64,000 bases of DNA, from NCBI RefSeq assembly GCF_900108345.1, contig NZ_FNVV01000014.1:248001-312000 (forward strand). Reading direction: 5' to 3'. The translations under genes were made by a program, and so were the position numbers. Positions 30,930 to 40,714 of this stretch are shown here, piece by piece (the first letter of the stretch is position 1; every line of letters begins with the position of its first letter). The notes under the pieces were generated by a model. The model saw only the letters and a list, made by a program, of their open reading frames with translations. It was not told the DNA's origin and did not search any database. The DNA is from Bacteroides ndongoniae. Lineage in GTDB: Bacteria; Bacteroidota; Bacteroidia; Bacteroidales; Bacteroidaceae.

Positions 30930-32684
30930 ATGGCAACAAAAGGAACTGTTAGTGGCGTAATTGCCAATATGGTAACTCTTATCGTTGACGGCCCTGTGGC
31001 ACAGAATGAGATATGCTATATCTTGCTGGGAAACGACAGGCTGATGGCGGAAGTGATAAAAGTTGTAGGCAGTCAAGTATATGTACAAGTTTTTGAAAGT
31101 ACCCGTGGCTTGAAGGTCGGCGCAGAAGCCGAGTTTACCGGTCATATGCTTGAAGTGACATTGGGTCCCGGCATGCTTTCGAAGAATTACGATGGTTTGC
31201 AGAACGACCTTGATAAAATGGAGGGTGTCTTCTTGAAGCGAGGACAGTATACCTATCCGTTGGATAAAGAAAAGAAATGGCATTTTGTACCTTTGGCAAA
31301 AGCTGGCGATAAAGTAGGTGCAGCCGATTGGTTGGGCCAGGTAGAAGAGAACTATCAGCCGCTGAAGATCATGGTGCCCTTTGAAATGAAGGGACAAGCC
31401 ACTGTTAAATCTGTTGTGGCAGAAGGCGATTATCACATTGAAGATACGATTGCTGTGCTGATTGACGAAGAGGGAAAAGAAGTCCCCGTCAACATGATAC
31501 AGAAATGGCCGGTAAAACGGGCTATGACCAATTACAAGGAAAAGCCGCGTCCCTTCAAACTGTTGGAAACCGGTGTTCGTGTGATAGATACCGTTAACCC
31601 GATTGTAGAAGGTGGTACGGGATTTATTCCCGGTCCGTTTGGTACGGGCAAGACGGTGTTGCAGCATGCCATCTCCAAACAGGCAGAAGCCGATATCGTA
31701 ATCATTGCAGCCTGTGGTGAACGTGCCAATGAGGTAGTGGAGATTTTTACAGAATTCCCCGAACTGATAGACCCGCATACCGGACGTAAGCTGATGGAGC
31801 GTACTATCATTATTGCCAATACTTCGAACATGCCGGTTGCGGCCCGTGAGGCATCTGTCTACACAGCGATGACCATTGCCGAGTATTATCGCAGCATGGG
31901 ATTGAAAGTATTGCTGATGGCCGACTCGACTTCACGTTGGGCACAGGCGCTTCGCGAAATGTCCAACCGTATGGAAGAGTTGCCTGGTCCGGATGCATTC
32001 CCGATGGACTTGTCTTCGATTATCTCCAACTTCTATGGCCGTGCCGGCTATGTGGTTTTGAATAACGGTGAGACGGGTTCTATTACATTTATCGGAACCG
32101 TATCTCCTGCGGGTGGTAACCTGAAGGAGCCTGTTACGGAAAACACCAAGAAAGTAGCCCGTTGTTTCTACGCTCTTGAACAAGACCGTGCGGACAAGAA
32201 ACGTTATCCGGCCGTAAACCCGATCGATTCTTATTCGAAATACATTGAATATCCTGAATTCGAGGCTTACATCTCCAAGCGTATCAACGGCGAATGGATT
32301 GGCAAGGTGAATGAGATAAAGACCCGTTTGCAGCGCGGTAAGGAGATTGCAGAGCAGATCAACATCTTGGGTGATGATGGTGTACCGGTAGAATATCACG
32401 TTATCTTCTGGAAATCGGAACTGATAGACTTTGTTATCCTGCAACAAGATGCTTTTGATGAGATAGATGCTGTCACTCCGATGGAGCGTCAGGAAGAAAT
32501 CCTGAATATGGTAATTGACATCTGTCATACGGACTTTGAGTTTGACAATTTCAATGAAGTCATGGATTATTTCAAGAAGATGATCAACATCTGCAAGCAG
32601 ATGAACTACTCAACCTTTAAGTCGGAACAGTACGAAAATTACCGTAACCAATTGAAAGAGTTGCTTGAAGAACGTAAAGCCTAA
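30930..32684 (+). CDS. atpA: V-type ATP synthase subunit A (catalytic)
   Basis: Catalytic nucleotide-binding subunit, 584 residues. Walker A is GPFGTGKTVLQH (about residue 233) and is preceded by the V-type non-homologous insertion region (about 100-200). Also present are IIAACGERANEVVEIFTEFP, the Walker B region VLLMADSTSRWAQALREMSNR, and GRAGYVVLNNGETGSITFIG. Everything expected of an active V/A-type alpha-like subunit is present and the length is normal. Confidence 0.95.
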   Translation: MATKGTVSGVIANMVTLIVDGPVAQNEICYILLGNDRLMAEVIKVVGSQVYVQVFESTRGLKVGAEAEFTGHMLEVTLGPGMLSKNYDGLQNDLDKMEGVFLKRGQYTYPLDKEKKWHFVPLAKAGDKVGAADWLGQVEENYQPLKIMVPFEMKGQATVKSVVAEGDYHIEDTIAVLIDEEGKEVPVNMIQKWPVKRAMTNYKEKPRPFKLLETGVRVIDTVNPIVEGGTGFIPGPFGTGKTVLQHAISKQAEADIVIIAACGERANEVVEIFTEFPELIDPHTGRKLMERTIIIANTSNMPVAAREASVYTAMTIAEYYRSMGLKVLLMADSTSRWAQALREMSNRMEELPGPDAFPMDLSSIISNFYGRAGYVVLNNGETGSITFIGTVSPAGGNLKEPVTENTKKVARCFYALEQDRADKKRYPAVNPIDSYSKYIEYPEFEAYISKRINGEWIGKVNEIKTRLQRGKEIAEQINILGDDGVPVEYHVIFWKSELIDFVILQQDAFDEIDAVTPMERQEEILNMVIDICHTDFEFDNFNEVMDYFKKMINICKQMNYSTFKSEQYENYRNQLKELLEERKA

Positions 32685-32762
32685 ACAAAAGGTTTAATAA
32701 TCATCGATAGACCGTATCGAAAAACTGAATTATAAAATTGCTAATTATTGTAGATTTATAAA

Positions 32763-34091
32763 ATGGCAACAAAAGCATTTCAAAAAATATATACCAAGAT
32801 CACTCAGATAACGAAGGCTACCTGTTCGCTGAAGGCAACTGGGGTCGGTTATGATGAGTTGGCAACCGTTAATGGTAAATTGGCCCAGGTGGTAAAGATT
32901 GCAGGAGATGATGTTACCCTGCAGGTATTCGAGGGCACCGAAGGTATCCCCACCAATGCAGAAGTTGTTTTTCTGGGGAAAGCGCCTACGATTAAAGTGA
33001 GCGAACAGCTTGCCGGACGTTTTTTCAATGCATTTGGTGATCCGATTGATGGAGGTCCGGAAATAGAAGGAGAAGAAGTTGAAATTGGTGGTCCGTCTGT
33101 GAACCCGGTTCGCCGTAAGCAGCCGTCGGAACTGATTGCTACCGGTATAGCAGGTATTGACCTGAACAATACACTGGTTTCGGGACAGAAGATTCCGTTC
33201 TTTGCAGACCCGGATCAGCCGTTCAACCAGGTAATGGCCAATGTGGCATTGCGTGCCGAGACCGACAAGATTATCCTGGGCGGTATGGGTATGACGAACG
33301 ACGACTACCTGTACTTCAAAAACGTATTCTCGAATGCAGGTGCGCTCGACCGTATTGTCTGCTTTATGAATACGACCGAGAATCCTCCGGTAGAACGTTT
33401 GCTGATACCTGACATGGCACTGACTGCTGCTGAGTATTTTGCGGTGAAGAACAATGAAAAAGTTCTGGTACTGCTGACCGATATGACTTCATATGCCGAT
33501 GCGCTGGCCATTGTGTCGAACCGTATGGACCAGATTCCTTCGAAAGACTCAATGCCCGGTTCGCTGTATTCCGATTTGGCTAAAATATACGAGAAGGCCG
33601 TACAGTTCCCCAGCGGAGGTTCTATCACCATTATTGCCGTGACTACCTTGTCGGGTGGTGACATTACCCATGCGGTACCTGATAATACCGGTTATATCAC
33701 CGAAGGACAGTTGTTCCTTCGCCGCGACAGTGATATCGGTAAGGTTATTGTCGACCCGTTCCGTTCTTTGTCGCGTCTGAAACAGCTTGTTACCGGTAAG
33801 AAGACCCGTAAGGACCATCCACAGGTGATGAATGCTGCTGTCCGTCTGTATGCCGATGCTGCTAATGCCAAGACAAAACTGGAGAACGGTTTCGACCTGA
33901 CGAATTACGATGAACGTACGCTGGCATTTGCCAAGGATTACTCCAATCAGCTGTTGGCGATTGACGTGAACCTCAACACAACCGAAATGCTGGATGTAGC
34001 ATGGAGTCTGTTCGGCAAATATTTCAAGCCGGAGGAAGTGAATATCAAGAAAGAACTTGTGGATCAGTATTGGCCGAAAGCCGGTAATTGA
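32763..34091 (+). CDS. atpB: V-type ATP synthase subunit B (regulatory)
   Basis: Non-catalytic partner of subunit A, 442 residues. It has the F/V ATPase beta-barrel start, a degenerate P-loop region around SGQKIPFFADPDQPFNQVMA in place of Walker A, and family blocks LIPDMALTAAEYFA, LLTDMTSYADALAIVSNRMD, GSLYSDLAKIYEKA and the sensor segment DPFRSLSRLKQLVTGKKTR. Follows subunit A after 78 bp. Confidence 0.95.
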   Translation: MATKAFQKIYTKITQITKATCSLKATGVGYDELATVNGKLAQVVKIAGDDVTLQVFEGTEGIPTNAEVVFLGKAPTIKVSEQLAGRFFNAFGDPIDGGPEIEGEEVEIGGPSVNPVRRKQPSELIATGIAGIDLNNTLVSGQKIPFFADPDQPFNQVMANVALRAETDKIILGGMGMTNDDYLYFKNVFSNAGALDRIVCFMNTTENPPVERLLIPDMALTAAEYFAVKNNEKVLVLLTDMTSYADALAIVSNRMDQIPSKDSMPGSLYSDLAKIYEKAVQFPSGGSITIIAVTTLSGGDITHAVPDNTGYITEGQLFLRRDSDIGKVIVDPFRSLSRLKQLVTGKKTRKDHPQVMNAAVRLYADAANAKTKLENGFDLTNYDERTLAFAKDYSNQLLAIDVNLNTTEMLDVAWSLFGKYFKPEEVNIKKELVDQYWPKAGN

Positions 34092-34146
34092 TGCTCAAGC
34101 ATTGATATAGTTCTGAATATTTTAATTTAATTCTTTAGTTTGCAAA

Positions 34147-34752
34147 GTGGCTATAAAGTTTCAATACAATAAAACTTCTCTTCAGCAATTGGAGAAACAA
34201 TTGAAAGTACGTATGCGTACTCTGCCTATTATCAAGAATAAGGAGAGTGCCTTGCGTATGGAAGTGAAGCGCTGTAAGGTGGATGCTGCCGCATTGGATG
34301 AAAGTCTGGAGAAAAAGATTCAGGCATATGAGACTATGTTTGCCCTTTGGAATGAGTTTGACACTTCATTGATAAGGGTTAGCGATGTCCACCTTGGCGT
34401 GAAGAAAATCGCGGGAGTGCGAGTGCCGATACTTGAAAATGTAGATTTCGAAATACGTCCTTATAGTCTGTTCAATGCTCCTAAATGGTATTCGGACGGA
34501 CTGCATTTGCTCAAGGAACTGGCACATACGGCTATCGAACGCGAATTTGTCGTTGCCAAGCTGAACTTGCTTGAACATGCTCGGAAAAAGACGACTCAAA
34601 AAGTGAACCTGTTTGAGAAAGTTCAGATTCCGGGCTATCAGGATGCATTGCGGAAGATCAAACGGTTTATGGAAGATGAAGAAAATCTTTCAAAATCGTC
34701 GCAGAAGATCATGAAATCTCATCAGGAGAAAAGAAAGGAGGCGGAAGCATGA
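34147..34752 (+). CDS. V-type ATP synthase subunit D
   Basis: Central rotor shaft, 201 residues, predicted as two long antiparallel helices (N-terminal FQYNKTSLQQLEKQLKVRMR; C-terminal LRKIKRFMEDEENLSKSSQK). The start is GTG at 34147; the product then begins MAIKFQYNKTSL as in relatives. Its last codons overlap the start of subunit I by four bases. No separate subunit F gene follows. Confidence 0.88.
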   Translation: MAIKFQYNKTSLQQLEKQLKVRMRTLPIIKNKESALRMEVKRCKVDAAALDESLEKKIQAYETMFALWNEFDTSLIRVSDVHLGVKKIAGVRVPILENVDFEIRPYSLFNAPKWYSDGLHLLKELAHTAIEREFVVAKLNLLEHARKKTTQKVNLFEKVQIPGYQDALRKIKRFMEDEENLSKSSQKIMKSHQEKRKEAEA

Positions 34753-36584
34753 TTACGAAAATGAAGAAACTGACATTTCTTGTGTACTACAAGGAATACG
34801 AGGAATTCCTCAGTCAGATTCGTGAATTAGGAGTTGTACATATTGTCGAAAGACAGTGTGGGGAGATGGATGATACGTTGCAGAATTTTATGCAGAAACG
34901 TACCCTCTATAAGAACACACTTGCCAGTATGTATAATCTGGCTGAAAAAACGGTGGATGCCAATGTGCATGCCGGTGTTTCTGCCGACGAGGTAGTCAGC
35001 ACTTACGAAGGTCTGCAGAATAAGATACAGGATTTGAATCAGCGTGTACCGCAGCTTGACAAAGAAATAGCCCAAATGGAAGTTTGGGGCGATTTTGATT
35101 GGAAGGTTGTTTCCAGCCTGAAAGATCAGGGATGGGATATCCAGTTCTTCATGTGTTCTGAAAAAGATTTTGATGAAGAATGGATAGAGCAGTACAATGC
35201 TATCAAAGTTCAGGAAAGGGGAGGACATCTCTATTTTGTTACTGTCAATCATGGTCCGGTTGATCTGGAGATGGAACCGATCCGTTTGCCTTCACAAAGC
35301 TTGTCGGAGCTGAATGCTGCAAAAGAAAGCCTTTTGCAGGAATTGGCTCAGGCAAATGCCGAATTGAAGAATTTCTGCAAAACTCACTATCACACACTGG
35401 AGGAAGGACAACTTCTGCTACAAGGTGAGATTGATTTGTGGAAAGTAAAACTGAACAGCCAGCAGATGGCTGAAGGAACAGTTGTGTTGCTGGAAGGCTG
35501 GATACCGGTCGATAACGAGGAAGAAGTCAAGAAATTCCTGGATGCGAGTGGTGTCTACTATGAGATACGTAATGCGAACAAGGAGGATAATGCTCCGATT
35601 AAGCTGAAGAATAATGCCTTTACCCGCATGTACGAGGTATTGACCAAGATGTATGGTATGCCTGATTATGCCGAGTTCGACCCGACACCCATTCTGGCAC
35701 CTTTCTTTTCGCTGTTTTTCGCTTTCTGTATGGGCGATGCAGGTTACGGACTGGTGCTGATAGCTTTGGGATTCGTACTGAAAAAGAAGATGTCGAAATC
35801 GCTCAGCGGTATGATGAATCTGGTAATCACGTTGGGTATCTTTACCACTGTGATAGGTGCTGTATTGGGAACCTTCTTTGGCGTCAGTCTGTTCGATCTG
35901 GATCTTCCGGATAGTCTGAAGCAGTTCATGATTGTTGGTAAGATAGGCGAGACTACTTACGACAAGCAGATGCTGCTGGCTTTGATTATCGGTGTGGTTC
36001 ACATCTGTATTGCAATGACCGTGAAGGCTGTATGCTCTACGGTGCGTTACGGATTCAAGGAATCGCTCAGTGCCTGGGGATGGCTGCTGCTGGTAGTCGG
36101 ATTTGTGCTTACCGGTGGCTTATCTTTCTTCGAGGTTATTTCCGAGAACGTTTCTACGTGGGCATTTATCATTATCGGCAGTATTTCGGCCATAGGCATT
36201 TATCTGCTGAATAATATTCACCGCAATGTCTTCGTCAACATCGGAGCCGGTGTTTGGGATACTTATAACATGGCTACCGGTCTGATGGGTGACGTTTTGT
36301 CGTACATCCGTCTTTATGCCTTGGGATTGGCAGGCGGTATGCTGGGAGGCGTATTCAACCAGCTGGCGTTTATGGTGAACGACGCTGCCGGTCCGGCTTT
36401 AGGCTGGCTGTTCTGCGGCTTGATTCTCGTGTTTGGCCATGTGCTGAACATTGCGATGTCTTGTTTAAGTGCATTTGTGCATCCTCTTCGTCTGACATTC
36501 GTGGAGTATTTCAAGAATTCAGGTTATGACGGCAAGGGAGAAGCTTACCGTCCTTTTACAACAATAAAAAAACAAATAGATTAA
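34749..36584 (+). CDS. V-type ATP synthase subunit I
   Basis: Membrane stator subunit homologous to eukaryotic subunit a, 611 residues. The N-terminal cytoplasmic half (1-310) is a helical dumbbell; the C-terminal half has about seven to eight membrane segments. Family marks are PTPILAPFFSLFFAFCMGDAGYG and SYIRLYALGLAGGMLGGVFN, the latter holding the essential arginine in the helix facing the K ring. The ATG overlaps the end of the D gene (ATGA), so the two are translationally coupled. Confidence 0.93.
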   Translation: MITKMKKLTFLVYYKEYEEFLSQIRELGVVHIVERQCGEMDDTLQNFMQKRTLYKNTLASMYNLAEKTVDANVHAGVSADEVVSTYEGLQNKIQDLNQRVPQLDKEIAQMEVWGDFDWKVVSSLKDQGWDIQFFMCSEKDFDEEWIEQYNAIKVQERGGHLYFVTVNHGPVDLEMEPIRLPSQSLSELNAAKESLLQELAQANAELKNFCKTHYHTLEEGQLLLQGEIDLWKVKLNSQQMAEGTVVLLEGWIPVDNEEEVKKFLDASGVYYEIRNANKEDNAPIKLKNNAFTRMYEVLTKMYGMPDYAEFDPTPILAPFFSLFFAFCMGDAGYGLVLIALGFVLKKKMSKSLSGMMNLVITLGIFTTVIGAVLGTFFGVSLFDLDLPDSLKQFMIVGKIGETTYDKQMLLALIIGVVHICIAMTVKAVCSTVRYGFKESLSAWGWLLLVVGFVLTGGLSFFEVISENVSTWAFIIIGSISAIGIYLLNNIHRNVFVNIGAGVWDTYNMATGLMGDVLSYIRLYALGLAGGMLGGVFNQLAFMVNDAAGPALGWLFCGLILVFGHVLNIAMSCLSAFVHPLRLTFVEYFKNSGYDGKGEAYRPFTTIKKQID

Positions 36585-37028
<444 letters not shown>

Positions 37029-37057
37029 TATTAGCATATCGTTTCAAACATTTAAAG

Positions 37058-37085
37058 AGCCCGGAACATTTCCGGGCTTTTTTTG
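37058..37085 (+). terminator. terminator of the V-ATPase operon
   Basis: Perfect 9-bp stem AGCCCGGAA / TTCCGGGCT with a 3-base loop CAT, followed by a T-run. Confidence 0.9.
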
Positions 37086-37348
37086 TAACTTGTTGTATAT
37101 ATGTGTGTGACAGACTTTCCTCTTCACGGATCTCCTTTTCATGGCTGTATTCCTTCGTAAAAAGGAGAAGAGGCAGAGAACGGGATATGTTATATTTTTG
37201 TATATTTGCCCGATTTATTGTCGGGCACTTTAGGAATTGAACATAGAGCTTAAAAAAATTGTTCTATAGTCTGTGCAGGCTGTTTTGTACAAATTCAGTT
37301 TGAAATATCTGCATTTGTTAGGTGCTCTTTATTAAGTATATTGAGAAG

Positions 37349-38152
37349 ATGAAAGTAAAATTTATAAGTTTGGCAAGTGGCAGTAGCGGAAATTGTTATT
37401 ATATAGGTACAGAGAAATATGGGATATTGATTGATGCGGGTATTGCTGTGCGTACCATTAAAAAGACACTGAAGGAAGTAGGAATTGAAATGGATATGAT
37501 ACGTGCGGTTTTTGTCACTCACGACCATGCCGACCACATCAAAGCCGTAGGAGGCTTGGGAGAAAAGCTGAATATCCCCATTTACACTACTGCACGTATT
37601 CATGAAGGAATCAATCGTAGCTATTGCATGACGGAGAAACTTCACACTTCTGCCCGTTATCTGGAAAAGCAACAGCCCATGCAATTGGAGGATTTCAGTA
37701 TTGAATCGTTTGAAGTCCCTCACGACGGTACGGATAATGTGGGATATTGCGTTCAGATTGATGGCAAAGTTTTCTCCTTTCTTACCGACCTTGGCGAAAT
37801 AACTCCGACCGCCGCACATTATATTCTGAAAGCTAATTATTTGATATTGGAAGCCAATTACGACGAGGAAATGTTGCGGATGGGAACTTACCCGCAATAC
37901 CTGAAGGAACGCATCAGCAGTCGGACCGGACACATGAGCAATATGGAAACAGCCAGTTTCCTGGCGGAAAATATTAGCGATCGGCTGAAATATATATGGC
38001 TGTGCCATTTGAGCAAGGATAACAATCATCCGGAACTTGCGTATAAAACTGTAGAATGGAAACTGAGAGAAAAGGGTATCATTGTTGGCAAAGATGTCCA
38101 GCTGTGTGCCTTGAAGCGTACAACCCCTTCAGAACTCTATGAATTTGAGTGA
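37349..38152 (+). CDS. MBL-fold metallo-hydrolase, WalJ/YycJ-like
   Basis: The ATG at 37349 gives 267 residues starting MKVKFISLASGSSGNCYYIG, a hallmark of the YycJ/WalJ group. The zinc motif is THDHADHIKA, with further metal residues in VPHDGTDNVGY and LTDLGEIT, and a late HLSKDNNHPE. In firmicutes WalJ relatives are linked to cell-wall and DNA-damage functions and are thought to act as nucleases; the actual role here is unknown. It stands alone between the ATPase terminator and tRNA-Lys. The 37086-37348 stretch before it shows no other gene. Confidence 0.85.
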   Translation: MKVKFISLASGSSGNCYYIGTEKYGILIDAGIAVRTIKKTLKEVGIEMDMIRAVFVTHDHADHIKAVGGLGEKLNIPIYTTARIHEGINRSYCMTEKLHTSARYLEKQQPMQLEDFSIESFEVPHDGTDNVGYCVQIDGKVFSFLTDLGEITPTAAHYILKANYLILEANYDEEMLRMGTYPQYLKERISSRTGHMSNMETASFLAENISDRLKYIWLCHLSKDNNHPELAYKTVEWKLREKGIIVGKDVQLCALKRTTPSELYEFE

Positions 38153-38198
38153 GAAAAAGACAAAAGTATATGAGGAGAAGAAAAAATACCGAAAAAAG

Positions 38199-38229
38199 TT
38201 TGTAGCTTAGAATAAAAAGCGTATCTTTG
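38199..38229 (+). promoter_or_regulatory. promoter of tRNA-Lys
   Basis: TTTG (38199-38202), a 19-bp spacer and TATCTTTG (38222-38229), followed by GCACCCGC as at the rRNA promoters; 22 bp before the mature tRNA. Confidence 0.72.
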
Positions 38230-38251
38230 CACCCGCAAAAATGAAAGAGAT

Positions 38252-38324
38252 GCACTCTTAGCTCAGTTGGTAGAGCAACTGACTCTTAATCAGTGGGTCC
38301 AGGGTTCGAATCCCTGAGGGTGTA
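38252..38324 (+). tRNA. tRNA-Lys (CTT)
   Basis: Acceptor GCACTCT pairs with AGGGTGT, D-arm AGCTCAGTTGGTAGAGC, anticodon loop ACTCTTAAT with anticodon CTT, and T-arm CAGGGTTCGAATCCCTG. 73 nt; CCA is not encoded. Confidence 0.96.
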
Positions 38325-38345
38325 CAAAAATGAGTTTAGTTAAAA

Positions 38346-38392
38346 ATAAGAAGGGGACATATCTGATTGGGTATGTCCCTTTCTTATTTTTT
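38346..38392 (+). terminator. terminator after tRNA-Lys
   Basis: A 16-bp stem ATAAGAAGGGGACATA (38346-38361) with its complement (38372-38387, one G-T pair) and an AT-rich tail ending TTTTTT. It lies in the leader before deoC, so deoC probably has its own promoter. Confidence 0.75.
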
Positions 38393-38506
38393 ATCAACAA
38401 ACAGACAAATGATTTTCATCCAATATTATCGGTTTCTGGAAGGATTTTGAATTTTCTTAGTTTCTATATCTTCTTATTTTGCCAGTGTTTATTAATTATC
38501 TTTTTT

Positions 38507-39187
38507 ATGGCAAAATTAAAATCTTCGGAATTAGCTCGCCTGATAGATATCAGTGCAGTACGGGCAGAGTCAACTTTGGCGGAGGTCAATCAGATTATAG
38601 AGAGTGCCAAAGCTTATAACTTTATTTGTGTTTTTTCCATGCCTTCTATGTTGCCGTATGTATTTGCGGGATTGAAAGGAACAGATAGTGTCGGTGTCGG
38701 AGGAATTGTCGGTTTTCCATCGGGTGGTGATACTACAGAGTGCAAAGTATGGCAAGCTATTGACTTAAAGAATAAGGGATGTCGTGAAATCGATATGGTG
38801 ATGAATATAGGCAAATTGAAGTCTGGTTTGTATGACGATGTTCTTCATGACATAAGATGTGTAAAGGAAGCAGTCCGGCCGTTACCATTAAAGGTTATCA
38901 TAGAGGTTCCATTACTGAATGATGATGAGATAATAAAAGCTGCTTCCATTGTATTGGAGTCGGGAGCTGATTTTGTAAAAACAGGTACCGGATGGGCAGG
39001 AGCTACTGACATGCATCATGTGAAACTGATTAAGCATGCAGTCGGCGAACGCATTAAACTAAAAGTAGCAGGAGGGGTACGATCATTGGAGGTCCTGGAA
39101 GCAATGTATGAAGCCGGAGTTGCACGTTTTGGAATAGGCTACAAATCGGCTTTGAATATTATGAAAGAGTGCATAAGCAGAGAGTGA
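38507..39187 (+). CDS. deoC: deoxyribose-phosphate aldolase (DeoC) family
   Basis: Class I aldolase that cleaves deoxyribose-5-phosphate to glyceraldehyde-3-phosphate and acetaldehyde, or a related substrate. The start is the ATG at 38507 (MAKLKSSELARLIDISAVRA); the longer open frame reads through the tRNA terminator. The 226-residue protein has the Schiff-base lysine in SGADFVKTGTGW and the second active-site lysine in IKLKVAGGVRS. First gene of an operon with an FGGY kinase (1 bp gap) and an alcohol dehydrogenase; this set suggests catabolism of a deoxy- or other unusual sugar in which an aldehyde product is reduced. The substrate is not determinable. Confidence 0.88.
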   Translation: MAKLKSSELARLIDISAVRAESTLAEVNQIIESAKAYNFICVFSMPSMLPYVFAGLKGTDSVGVGGIVGFPSGGDTTECKVWQAIDLKNKGCREIDMVMNIGKLKSGLYDDVLHDIRCVKEAVRPLPLKVIIEVPLLNDDEIIKAASIVLESGADFVKTGTGWAGATDMHHVKLIKHAVGERIKLKVAGGVRSLEVLEAMYEAGVARFGIGYKSALNIMKECISRE

Positions 39188-39188
39188 A

Positions 39189-40706
39189 ATGAGAGAGGTC
39201 GTTATTGCTTATGATTTGGGTACAGGTGGAATAAAATCGTCTGTTGTAAGTGCGGATGGTGAAATTCTCTGTTCGGCTTTTGTGTCATATCAAACATATT
39301 ATTCGGCAGGAGGCTGGCAGGAACAGGCACCGGAAGAATGGTGGGATGCTTTGATAGAATCGACGCACCGGCTTTTGAATAAAAAAGAGGTTCCGCCTGA
39401 GTCGATACGTGCGGTTGCCATATCCGGTCATAGCTTGGGAGTTGTTCCAATAGGAAGGGATGGTACTTTGTTGCGTAAGAAAACTCCTATCTGGTCGGAC
39501 ATGCGTGCAGCTGATGAAGCAGAAGAATTCTTCAGACAGGTCGATTATCAGGAGTGGTATGAAGCGACAGGCAACGGTTTTCCTTCGGCATGTTATCCTC
39601 TGTTTAAAATTGTATGGTATAAACGCCATGAGCCGGAAGTATATGAAAAGATCCATAAAGTGATCGGTACTAAGGATTATTGTAATTTTAGGTTAACAGG
39701 TCGTTTATGTACAGACTATTCTTATGCATCAGGAAGTGGAGCCTTTTCGCTGTCGACATGGCAATATCGGGAAGATTACATGAAGATGGCAGGAATTTCG
39801 CCTACTGTTTTTCCGGAAATCATTCCTTCCGACGGCATAGTCGGAGAGATTACCCGAGAGGCTTCCGAAGCGACCGGTCTTCCTGTAGGTGTAAAGGTGG
39901 TATGTGGTGGCGTCGATAATTCGTGCATGGCCTTGGGAGCTAAGGGAACAGCTGAGGGCAGAATGTATACCTCATTGGGATCTTCTGCTTGGATTGCTTT
40001 AGTTTCGACTCATCCGGTTCTTGATTTTACCTATAAGCCTTATGTCTTTGCTCATGTTATCAGAGGAATGTATGCTTCGGCAACTTGCATTTTTTCTGCC
40101 GGTTTGAGCCAGCAATGGGTACGAAATACATTTTGTGCCGATCTGGTAGAACAGGAAAAGCAGGGAAAAGCCAATGCTTATGAGGTGATAAACCGTTTGG
40201 TTGAGAGTTCTGTGCCTGGTGCTAATGGGATACTGTTTAACCCAAGTATGGCAGGAGGGTCTATGATGGAACCGACTCCTCGTATGGCAGGTGCTTTTTT
40301 CGGATTGAAACTGGAGCATACACGTGCAGACGTATTGCGTGCTGTTCAAGAAGGTATTGCTATGAACCTGCGGATAGCATTGGATGTGCTTTGCAAGTAC
40401 AGAAAGGGCACTGAACGTATGTTGGTGGTAGGAGGAGGGGCAAAGAGTCCTGTCTGGATGCAGATATTTGCGAACGTTTACCATCTTCCTATAGAGACGA
40501 CTTCCGTCAATCAGGAGGCAGCCAGCCTCGGAGCTGCGGCATTGGCTCTGAATGGGATAGGATTATGGAAAGGGTATGAAGCGATTGACCGGATTCACCG
40601 ATTGGAACAGACGTTTTTGCCTCAGGAGGAGATTTGCCGTATTTATCAGTTGGCACAAAAACGTTTTGGTCAGTTAGTTAATTATATTGCAGAAATGAAT
40701 AATTGA
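39189..40706 (+). CDS. FGGY family carbohydrate kinase (xylulokinase-like)
   Basis: Sugar or polyol kinase, 505 residues. N-terminal ATPase fold VVIAYDLGTGGIKSSVVSAD, a sugar-binding segment GVVPIGRDGTLLRKKTPIWS, and the C-terminal FGGY block MLVVGGGAKSPVWMQIFANV. It resembles the xylulokinase branch, but context (DeoC, iron-dependent dehydrogenase) argues for a different sugar. It overlaps neither neighbour; the dehydrogenase begins 8 bp after its stop. No defects seen. Confidence 0.88.
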   Translation: MREVVIAYDLGTGGIKSSVVSADGEILCSAFVSYQTYYSAGGWQEQAPEEWWDALIESTHRLLNKKEVPPESIRAVAISGHSLGVVPIGRDGTLLRKKTPIWSDMRAADEAEEFFRQVDYQEWYEATGNGFPSACYPLFKIVWYKRHEPEVYEKIHKVIGTKDYCNFRLTGRLCTDYSYASGSGAFSLSTWQYREDYMKMAGISPTVFPEIIPSDGIVGEITREASEATGLPVGVKVVCGGVDNSCMALGAKGTAEGRMYTSLGSSAWIALVSTHPVLDFTYKPYVFAHVIRGMYASATCIFSAGLSQQWVRNTFCADLVEQEKQGKANAYEVINRLVESSVPGANGILFNPSMAGGSMMEPTPRMAGAFFGLKLEHTRADVLRAVQEGIAMNLRIALDVLCKYRKGTERMLVVGGGAKSPVWMQIFANVYHLPIETTSVNQEAASLGAAALALNGIGLWKGYEAIDRIHRLEQTFLPQEEICRIYQLAQKRFGQLVNYIAEMNN

Positions 40707-40714
40707 ATAAAGCT

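Noticed and set aside
37349..38152. WalJ-like hydrolase as part of a defence system with the MBL protein at 44818
   Set aside because: It is a widespread core gene in a stable context and differs in subfamily from the beta-CASP cargo protein.
38252..38324. tRNA-Lys as an integration site of a genomic island
   Set aside because: No integrase follows and no duplicate of the tRNA 3' end was noticed downstream; the next genes form a normal metabolic operon.
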